IMG/VR virus record: IMGVR_UViG_3300015366_000306
Span: 1-38,317 of that record
DNA length: 38,317 nt
DNA from: a virus
Strand: one strand, 5' to 3'
The notes beneath the pieces were generated by a model, which saw only the letters and a program-made list of their open reading frames with translations, ran no database searches and was not told where the DNA came from. A program made the translations under genes and the position numbers. Below are positions 33,696 to 38,317 of the stretch, one piece after another (positions within the stretch are counted from its first letter, which is position 1; each line of letters begins with the position of its first letter).

Positions 33696-33734
33696 CCGCA
33701 CGATAAGGGGCGTTTTTTTCTGGTTATCGTGCGG
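33696..33734. repeat. Perfect 11-bp inverted repeat in the intergenic region
   Basis: CCGCACGATAA at 33696-33706 and TTATCGTGCGG at 33724-33734, separated by 17 nt with a T7 run. It lies between RusA (ends 33769) and the replication promoter. No T-run follows the stem on the reverse strand, so it is not a classic terminator. An operator or origin element is more likely. Confidence 0.7.
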
Positions 33735-33768
33735 TGACTATCGGCATTGGCCAATGGGCAAAGATTGC

Positions 33769-34164
33769 CTATATGCCCACGGTTGTTTGCCCACGGTTCC
33801 GTATGTGACGGATTTTGACCACGCACTGGCCGCCGGTTACCGGTGGCATTCTGACAATCAGCAGCCGATCTACCTGAAAATCATCATTCCAAACCCCTGC
33901 ACTCTTTAGCGCATCAAGTAACGGTTTTTGCACATTGTCCAAATCCCTGATCCGTTTATCCGGCGGGTACAAATAGATCCTGCAATCAACTTTCGCATCA
34001 CCAAATGGCTGAATGCCAGAATCAACATATGCAATCCATGTTCTGGATTTGAATGCCACTGCTGTTTTTGTAAGCCATCGGCGTGATCCATTGAAGCCCC
34101 AATATGTATTCACGGAAGGTGGATATGGCAAAATCAATGTTGCAATACTTTTTTTGTCAGGCAT
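33769..34164 (-). CDS. rusA: RusA-family Holliday junction resolvase
   Basis: 131 aa, near the 120 aa of E. coli RusA. The N-terminus PYPPSVNTYWG (13-23) and the motif PPDKRIRDLDNVQKPLLDAL carry the catalytic aspartates: D74, D76 and D95 correspond to RusA D70, D72 and D91, and K80 to K76. It resolves four-way junctions produced by replication and by the ERF/exonuclease system encoded next to it. It starts 36 nt from the divergent ERF gene, with GGGGTTCATT as ribosome site. Confidence 0.9.
   Translation of the reverse strand: MPDKKSIATLILPYPPSVNTYWGFNGSRRWLTKTAVAFKSRTWIAYVDSGIQPFGDAKVDCRIYLYPPDKRIRDLDNVQKPLLDALKSAGVWNDDFQVDRLLIVRMPPVTGGQCVVKIRHIRNRGQTTVGI
34137..34150 (+). promoter_or_regulatory. 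Promoter half-element (copy 3) before the ERF gene
   Basis: ATGTTGCAATACTT is the right half of the repeated element. It lies about 50 nt before ATG 34201, followed by the leader AATCATCAAAAAGGTGAATCAC similar to the leaders of the other copies. It overlaps the start of rusA, so its bases also code for KKSIATL. No clear -35; medium-low confidence. Confidence 0.45.
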
Positions 34165-34200
34165 AATGAACCCCGTTTAATCATCAAAAAGGTGAATCAC

Positions 34201-34809
34201 ATGAAAGTCTATACAGCAATAAATCAAGTTCAGGAAGAGCTTTCCAAAATGGGGATTGCCAAGGATAGAAAAGGCGAAGGCATCAATTATAAATTCCGTG
34301 GCATTGATGACATTTACAACGTGCTTGCCGGTTTGCTGGCAAAGTATAAGTTGTGCATTCTTCCACGGGTTCTGACGCGTAACTGTCAGGAGCGCACCAC
34401 CAGAAATGGCGCAATGCTTTATTTCACCACGCTGGATGTTGAATACGATTTCGTATCAGCTGACGATGGTAGCAAGCACACAATCCGCGTATCTGGTGAA
34501 GCAATGGATACCAGTGACAAATCTACCAATAAAGCCATGTCTGCGGCGTATAAATACGCATGTTTGCAAACATTCTGTATTCCAACAGAAGCTGATAACG
34601 ACATTGAAAATGAAAGTCATGAGGTAATGCCTACGGTCAATGTTGATACGCTGGTTGCTGAAATCAACAATGCAAAAACATTGGATGAACTGAGGAAAAC
34701 CTATCTGGTTGCATTGAAACAGGCATCTGCCAATTCTCATGCAAAGAAAAGGCTTGAAGAGGCCAAAGACAAAATGAAAATCATTCTTTCAGACAAGGCA
34801 GGTGTGTAA
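34201..34809 (+). CDS. erf: ERF-family single-strand annealing protein
   Basis: 202 aa from ATG 34201 after AAAAAGGTGAATCAC; an upstream GTG at 34192 is within that site. The family signature is INYKFRGIDDIYNVL near residue 28, then GEAMDTSDKSTNKAMSAAYKYACLQTFCIP in pieces near 98-125. ERF proteins anneal complementary strands and act with a 5'-3' exonuclease. The exonuclease gene follows with a TAATG overlap, so the pair is a Red-like recombination system. Confidence 0.88.
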   Translation: MKVYTAINQVQEELSKMGIAKDRKGEGINYKFRGIDDIYNVLAGLLAKYKLCILPRVLTRNCQERTTRNGAMLYFTTLDVEYDFVSADDGSKHTIRVSGEAMDTSDKSTNKAMSAAYKYACLQTFCIPTEADNDIENESHEVMPTVNVDTLVAEINNAKTLDELRKTYLVALKQASANSHAKKRLEEAKDKMKIILSDKAGV

Positions 34810-35483
34810 TGTTGGTTTTAGATAAAACAATTGATACCAAACAGCTTGATCAAACAGATCCAGCTTGGATGTTGGCGCGGCTGGGGCATATCACCGCATC
34901 CTGCATGGATGATGTGATGGCCAAGGGCAAAACCGGTGAAGCGGTTACGCGGTACAAATACAAAATCAAGTTGCTTGCGGAACGTATGACCGGCGTGGGT
35001 CAGGACTCATACAACAACGCGGCAATGGATTGGGGCAAAAGTCAGGAACAGTTTGCGGCGCAGGCGTATGAGTTGCGGCGTGAAATACTGCTGGACAAGA
35101 CCGGATTCTGGCGGCATCCAACTATTGAATGGCTGGGGGCATCACCTGACCGGTTGGCCGGTGATGTTGGTCTGGTTGAGATTAAATGCCCGAATACGTC
35201 CACGCATTTAACGTGGATGCTGTCTGGATCCAGCACCATGCCGTCAGAGTATGTGAAGCAAGTGCAAGCGCAGTTGTGGATCTGCGAAAAGGAATGGTGT
35301 GATTTTGTCAGCTTTGATCCACGGCTGCCGGAAAAAAACCAGCTGCACATTATCCGTGTCACGCGTGATGAAGAGCTGATCAAGAAAATGGAGGCCGAAT
35401 CCATTTCATTTTTGCTGGAGGTGCAGGATCTGATCAATCAATTAAACAGCTGGCCATCGGTTCCGGTGGCGGCAGGGGTGTAA
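34809..35483 (+). CDS. YqaJ / lambda-exonuclease-like recombination nuclease
   Basis: 224 aa. Residues 17-31 (DPAWMLARLGHITAS) and the core LGASPDRL, VGLVEIKCPN provide D114 and E124-x-K126, the metal-binding triad of this PD-(D/E)xK family. QVQAQLWICEKEW is the usual helix behind the active site. It degrades 5' ends of linear DNA, feeding ERF. ATG overlaps the erf stop. Confidence 0.88.
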   Translation: MLVLDKTIDTKQLDQTDPAWMLARLGHITASCMDDVMAKGKTGEAVTRYKYKIKLLAERMTGVGQDSYNNAAMDWGKSQEQFAAQAYELRREILLDKTGFWRHPTIEWLGASPDRLAGDVGLVEIKCPNTSTHLTWMLSGSSTMPSEYVKQVQAQLWICEKEWCDFVSFDPRLPEKNQLHIIRVTRDEELIKKMEAESISFLLEVQDLINQLNSWPSVPVAAGV

Positions 35484-35485
35484 TC

Positions 35486-35923
35486 ATGTTGGGTGTAAAC
35501 AAAGTCATTGTTGTTGGCACGCTGGGCAAGGATCCAGAAATGCGCCAAATGCAGAACGGCAATCAAGTTGCCAATATCAGCGTTGCAGTTACAGAGAAAT
35601 ACAAAGACAAGGAAGGCAACAAACAAGAGCTGACCGAATGGATCAATGTTGTATTTTTCGGAAAGGTTGCGGAAATCGTTGGGGAGTATTGCCACAAAGG
35701 ATCCAAGATCTACGTTGAAGGCAAGATGAAAACAGAAAAGTACGAAAAGAACGGTCAGACTCATTACGCAACCAAGGTTGTGGCCGCTCAGATGCAGCTG
35801 CTGGGCGATAAGTCCGGCGGCCAACAGGAACGGTCACCGGCAAAAGAAACGCATAGCAAACAAAAGGCTAATGCGTATCAGAAGCAGGATGAAGCGGAAT
35901 TTGATGACGATATTCCATTCTGA
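35486..35923 (+). CDS. ssb: Single-stranded DNA-binding protein
   Basis: 145 aa with the SSB OB-fold pattern: MLGVNKVIVVGTLGKDPEMR, then TEWINVVFFGKVAEIVGEY and GSKIYVEGKMKTEKYEK. The tail is disordered and ends DDDIPF, the acidic peptide that recruits partner proteins. It would coat ssDNA made during phage replication and by the exonuclease. A terminator follows. Confidence 0.93.
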   Translation: MLGVNKVIVVGTLGKDPEMRQMQNGNQVANISVAVTEKYKDKEGNKQELTEWINVVFFGKVAEIVGEYCHKGSKIYVEGKMKTEKYEKNGQTHYATKVVAAQMQLLGDKSGGQQERSPAKETHSKQKANAYQKQDEAEFDDDIPF

Positions 35924-35925
35924 TC

Positions 35926-35959
35926 AAAAGACGGCTGGAGAAATCTGGCCGTTTTTTTT
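35926..35959 (+). terminator. Rho-independent terminator after ssb
   Basis: AAAAGACGGC pairs with GCCGTTTTTTTT across TGGAGAAATCTG (stem 35931-35935 with 35948-35952, extended by A-T pairs), followed by T8. It ends the erf-exo-ssb operon, just upstream of promoter element copy 4. Confidence 0.75.
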
Positions 35960-35973
35960 GGCCAATGAAAAAA

Positions 35974-36009
35974 AGTATTGCAAATGAATTTGCAGTATGT
36001 TCTAATACT
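35974..36009 (+). promoter_or_regulatory. Palindromic promoter/operator element (copy 4)
   Basis: AGTATTGCAA, an internal GCAAATGAATTTGC symmetric segment, then TGTTCTAATACT. As a promoter: TTGCAA-19 nt-TAATAC. It lies about 40 nt before the gene at 36048, and the leader AATCATTACTTTTTGGAGAAATCATC matches that of copy 5. Confidence 0.6.
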
Positions 36010-36047
36010 TCTGCGGTTGGAAATCATTACTTTTTGGAGAAATCATC

Positions 36048-36230
36048 ATGATCAAGAAATCAAATTATTACGCTCTTTGTGTTAATGACCGAATTGCCAG
36101 AAAGGGCAGCAAAGCGGAATTGGTTAAGGTCATGGTGGCAATGCTGAAGGAAAACCCAAACATGGATGTACACGTTAGCCCGTCATATGGTCAAGTTGGC
36201 GAAATCCAGAAAATCAATCTTGATATTTAA
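36048..36230 (+). CDS. Small early protein, unknown
   Basis: 60 aa (MIKKSNYYALCVNDRIARKG...), basic then helical (AELVKVMVAMLKENPNM). GGAGAAATCATC is a strong ribosome site. It stands alone between two copies of the promoter element, so it is probably its own transcription unit. No domain is recognised. The similar opening gene structure to the next gene suggests both are regulated alike. Confidence 0.68.
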   Translation: MIKKSNYYALCVNDRIARKGSKAELVKVMVAMLKENPNMDVHVSPSYGQVGEIQKINLDI

Positions 36231-36252
36231 GCGGCAGCATGTTGTAATACTT
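36220..36252 (+). promoter_or_regulatory. Promoter element (copy 5, right half only)
   Basis: TTGATA-19 nt-TAATAC with the conserved TGTTGTAATACTTT. It overlaps the stop of the 60-aa gene. The leader AATCATCATTTTTTGGAGAAATCATC before ATG 36289 is nearly identical to that of copy 4, probably by duplication. Confidence 0.58.
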
Positions 36253-36288
36253 TCCGTCCGGTAATCATCATTTTTTGGAGAAATCATC

Positions 36289-36579
36289 ATGGTCAAATTC
36301 AATCAATACAACGTCCAGCTTGGCAATGTGAAAGTCAAGGTTTCGTACTGGCAGAACAGCAATCTGGAAATCGTGATCTATGCCAAAGATTACGGATATG
36401 AACTGAAGGATGTGCTGCCGGATCTGGCTTATAACGGCAGTGACGTAATGATTGATTACTTTGAAAAAAGCAAGGCAGTCATTCCAGTGGGTCACCCGTT
36501 GTACAGTGCGGCGTATGACCGATACCTTGTGAACCAGATCAAGCAGGATCAGAAAAGAGCAGCGCGGAGGGTCGCATAA
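36289..36579 (+). CDS. Hypothetical early protein
   Basis: 96 aa. Beta strands first (VQLGNVKVKVSYWQNSNLEIVIY), then helices and a basic end (KQDQKRAARRV). The ribosome site GGAGAAATCATC is strong. Stop TAATG overlaps the next gene. Function unknown; a small DNA- or RNA-binding role is possible given the basic tail. Confidence 0.68.
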   Translation: MVKFNQYNVQLGNVKVKVSYWQNSNLEIVIYAKDYGYELKDVLPDLAYNGSDVMIDYFEKSKAVIPVGHPLYSAAYDRYLVNQIKQDQKRAARRVA

Positions 36580-36890
36580 TGAACTACGCAAGCAAAATTG
36601 GTTGGTCTGACATTGACCCGTATGAAATCGTGAAGCGGGTCAGCGAAAAGTGTCTGGAGGTTCGGGAAATGGATTCTGAGCGGGATCCATTTTGGCGGCC
36701 AGAAGCGGAGGTTGGCGGTTTTTTAGCCCACGTTAAAAATAACGTGGATCAGCGGTGGATCTGTTCCAGCAACCCAAAGGCGGCGGTGGTGCGGATCCGG
36801 TTGCATAAGGATGGCCGGTGGCGCGATAAGTTCGGCAATAAGTACCGGCTGGCAAATCAACCGGAAAAATTTTACGACTACAATTTCTGA
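36579..36890 (+). CDS. Hypothetical early protein
   Basis: 103 aa, acidic N-terminal helix (DIDPYEIVKRVSEKCLEVREM) and a basic C-terminal beta part (AVVRIRLHKDGRWRDKFGNKYRL). It overlaps the previous stop by one base. No family is recognised. Confidence 0.66.
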   Translation: MNYASKIGWSDIDPYEIVKRVSEKCLEVREMDSERDPFWRPEAEVGGFLAHVKNNVDQRWICSSNPKAAVVRIRLHKDGRWRDKFGNKYRLANQPEKFYDYNF

Positions 36891-36898
36891 GGTGAAAA

Positions 36899-37216
36899 AT
36901 GAACAAGGCATTGAGAAAAGAGCTGGGCGGGTACATTGATCAAATCACCGCAATCGCAACCGTAATTGAAAGCCAAGTGCGGGATCTAAATTTGATTGCG
37001 GAAAGGCTGGTTGAAATCCGCGATGAAAAGGAAGAAAAGTTTGAAATCTTATCAGACAGCGCAAAAGAGTCTGAAAAGGGGCAGGAGCGTTATCAGGTCA
37101 TTAGCGAATTGACCAATGCCATTGACCACATTGAAAGCGTGCTGACTGCGCTGGATTGCAATGACCTGACTGAAGCGGTATCAGAAATTGATAATGCAAG
37201 GGGACAGGAGGAATGA
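36899..37216 (+). CDS. Coiled-coil early protein
   Basis: 105 aa, almost wholly helical with heptad-like spacing (YIDQITAIATVIESQVRDL; IAERLVEIRDEKEEKFEIL). It starts after GAGGTGAAAA. An acidic end (EIDNARGQEE) overlaps the next gene (ATGA). Probably oligomeric; function unknown. Confidence 0.68.
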   Translation: MNKALRKELGGYIDQITAIATVIESQVRDLNLIAERLVEIRDEKEEKFEILSDSAKESEKGQERYQVISELTNAIDHIESVLTALDCNDLTEAVSEIDNARGQEE

Positions 37217-37413
37217 ACACGTACATTGTTCAGGTCTGTTCTTTAAGCAACCACAGAAAGACAATTGAAAAGATGGTTGTGATTGCGCCAAGCGTGGAGC
37301 TGGCGCATGAAAAAGCGGTGGCGAAATGTAGCAACCCAGACAATGGGGAGGTAAAGAAAGTTGAATGGGTTTTGGATGTGGTCAGAGTTTCGGCAACATC
37401 ATTTTACGCATAA
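37213..37413 (+). CDS. Hypothetical early protein
   Basis: 66 aa, an alternating strand-helix-strand pattern (NTYIVQVCSLSN; APSVELAHEKAVAKC; KKVEWVLDVVRVS), like a tiny ferredoxin-like fold. Ribosome site GGAGGA. It is the last gene of its operon, before promoter element copy 6 and the overlapping terminator. Function unknown. Confidence 0.66.
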   Translation: MNTYIVQVCSLSNHRKTIEKMVVIAPSVELAHEKAVAKCSNPDNGEVKKVEWVLDVVRVSATSFYA

Positions 37414-37449
37414 AGTATTGCAAACCCGTTTTGGATGTGTTCTAATACT
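37414..37449 (+). promoter_or_regulatory. Palindromic promoter/operator element (copy 6)
   Basis: AGTATTGCAAACC ... GGATGTGTTCTAATACT; as promoter TTGCAA-19 nt-TAATAC. It begins at the stop codon of the preceding gene and lies about 40 nt before ATG 37491, whose leader (AATCATCACTCAGGAGAATC) is close to that of copy 1. Confidence 0.62.
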
Positions 37450-37467
37450 TCTGACGGGTTTTTTTTT
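37422..37467 (+). terminator. Terminator that encloses the promoter element
   Basis: AAACCCGT (37422-37429) pairs with ACGGGTTT (37454-37461), followed by more T (to 37467). The 24-nt loop contains the TAATACT of promoter copy 6. It would stop transcripts coming from upstream, while initiation inside it would make transcripts lacking the left arm, so it would not stop those. Confidence 0.6.
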
Positions 37468-37490
37468 AATCATCACTCAGGAGAATCGAC

Positions 37491-37853
37491 ATGAATTTGC
37501 AAGTTTCTGGCGTTGAACACAACCAGCGCATTGCCGGTCAGTATGAAATGGTTGAGGCTATTCGGGCATACATTGCCCACATTTTGGCCGATTATGACCA
37601 ATATGATCCAAACCCAGTGCCATCAAACCGCATGAGCTACGTGGCTGAAGCTGGTAGCAAGTACATCAAAATTATAAGGGTGTATTCGGACAATAGCAGA
37701 TCTGTTCACAGTTTCGTTGCCATTCAGGATGGCGGCAAGTTCAAGGCTGGTGACATTCTCAAGGCTGCTGGATGGAAGGCACCGGCATTGAATTTTGCAC
37801 GCGGTAACGTGCTGAGTGGCGATTTCAAGGGCATCCGTTGGATGGGGGCGTAA
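37491..37853 (+). CDS. Hypothetical early protein
   Basis: 120 aa with a helix (EMVEAIRAYIAHILADY) and a beta part (KYIKIIRVYSDNSRSVHSFVAI) followed by FKAGDILKAAGWKAPA, a pattern seen in small phage proteins of unknown function. AGGAGAATCGAC precedes ATG. It is the first gene behind promoter copy 6. Confidence 0.7.
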   Translation: MNLQVSGVEHNQRIAGQYEMVEAIRAYIAHILADYDQYDPNPVPSNRMSYVAEAGSKYIKIIRVYSDNSRSVHSFVAIQDGGKFKAGDILKAAGWKAPALNFARGNVLSGDFKGIRWMGA

Positions 37854-37902
37854 TTGTTTGGCTGGTGAACTTGGATTTAATTTAATCAATTGGAGAAATG
37901 AA

Positions 37903-38202
37903 ATGAATTACCGCGATTTTGACAAAGAATACCCTGATAGCAGTTTAATTGCTGTTGGTGAATTGCCTGACAATATGCGTGCAGAAATTTTTATTTCAGC
38001 GCAACAGCAAAGCGGTTTTATATCTGAATTCGGTATTGCATTGCGTGATATGGATTCCGGCAACATCGTGCCTGAATCTGTACATCGTGGGTATAAATGT
38101 TTAAGCAACGCAAAGCAGGCAATTTTCTATTTGTACGCAAAGCAAATTGGCGATGTTTCACCAATTTCAATCAATGAAATTTATGTGAGTTCAGCAGCAT
38201 GA
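37903..38202 (+). CDS. Hypothetical early protein
   Basis: 99 aa from ATG 37903, after TTGGAGAAATGAA. Upstream in-frame codons overlap the preceding gene and lack a ribosome site. It contains beta strands and a helix (MRAEIFISAQQQSGFISEFG; NAKQAIFYLYAKQI). Stop overlaps the next ATG. No family is recognised. Confidence 0.66.
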   Translation: MNYRDFDKEYPDSSLIAVGELPDNMRAEIFISAQQQSGFISEFGIALRDMDSGNIVPESVHRGYKCLSNAKQAIFYLYAKQIGDVSPISINEIYVSSAA

Positions 38203-38317
38203 AAGATTCAGCATTCAGCAAAGGTTGGTATTACCAGATTGAAGTTTTTGATCAGGAGGAATTGTTGGTTTGCAAGGTGCAAATCAATAATTTTGAAAAC
38301 GTCCAGATGGTAAAAGA
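38199..38317 (+). CDS. Hypothetical protein, truncated by the window end
   Basis: A start ATG overlaps the preceding stop (ATGA). 39 full codons are visible (MKDSAFSKGWYYQIEVFDQE ...), open to the last base. The rest lies outside the window. The strand-rich start suggests a small soluble protein; nothing more can be said. Confidence 0.55.
   Translation, partial: MKDSAFSKGWYYQIEVFDQEELLVCKVQINNFENVQMVK

Noticed and set aside
33491-33909. Forward reading frames (66 and 73 aa) across the rusA/O-like region
   Set aside because: Cross the promoter, the inverted repeat and the rusA coding sequence without a ribosome site; composition is not protein-like.

Overview
The window is a large part of the genome of a tailed phage with a contractile (myovirus-type) tail. 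Evidence for this is a terminase, portal, MuF-like and DUF2184-type capsid series, a DUF3383-like sheath with its tube, a short tape measure, and a compact baseplate (Dit-like protein, Pam3-type plug, hub, gp138-like spike, gp25-like wedge, J-like protein). The host is probably a Gram-negative proteobacterium. This is inferred from the lambda-type O/P replication pair, the ERF/exonuclease/SSB set, the SSB tail ending in DDDIPF and the M15 endolysin. No integrase, repressor, tRNA or rRNA gene was recognised. The window ends inside a gene, so a lysogeny module could lie outside it.

Layout. (1) 1-0.8 kb: three small rightward genes, two of them zinc-ribbon-like. (2) 0.9-14.7 kb: packaging and head. 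Terminase subunits are followed by a giant 1490-aa portal protein whose C-terminal two thirds carry non-portal modules, then a two-gene insertion (one gene on the opposite strand), a MuF-like protein, a DUF3008/Nudix/DUF2213/scaffold fusion, a decoration protein, the major capsid protein and connector proteins. (3) 14.7-23.2 kb: sheath, tube, chaperone with a probable frameshift, tape measure and baseplate. (4) 23.2-29.6 kb: collar fibre, a 1195-aa repeat fibre and accessory tip proteins. (5) 29.7-30.6 kb: lysis genes. (6) 30.6-34.16 kb, leftward: small genes, a Ref-like nuclease, P-like and O-like replication proteins, RusA. (7) 34.2-38.3 kb, rightward: ERF annealing protein, YqaJ/lambda-type exonuclease, SSB and a run of small unknown genes.

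How it works together. O- and P-like proteins would start replication. ERF, exonuclease, SSB, RusA and the Ref-like nuclease would recombine and resolve DNA. The late rightward block builds the particle and lyses the cell. The early blocks on both strands share a palindromic promoter-like element (AGTATT...TAATACTT) that also lies next to the reverse-strand gene inserted in the head operon.

Most notable: the portal gene encodes, after the portal domain, a RelA/SpoT-like nucleotidyltransferase module and a C-terminal HExxH zincin module. Each is preceded by a short linker motif, and small genes of unknown function sit directly downstream. Two genes on, a Nudix hydrolase is fused to the prohead-maturation protein. 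I read this as a candidate virion-borne enzyme payload system; activity and delivery are inference only. A second sequence-level oddity is a strong excess of the palindrome GGATCC.
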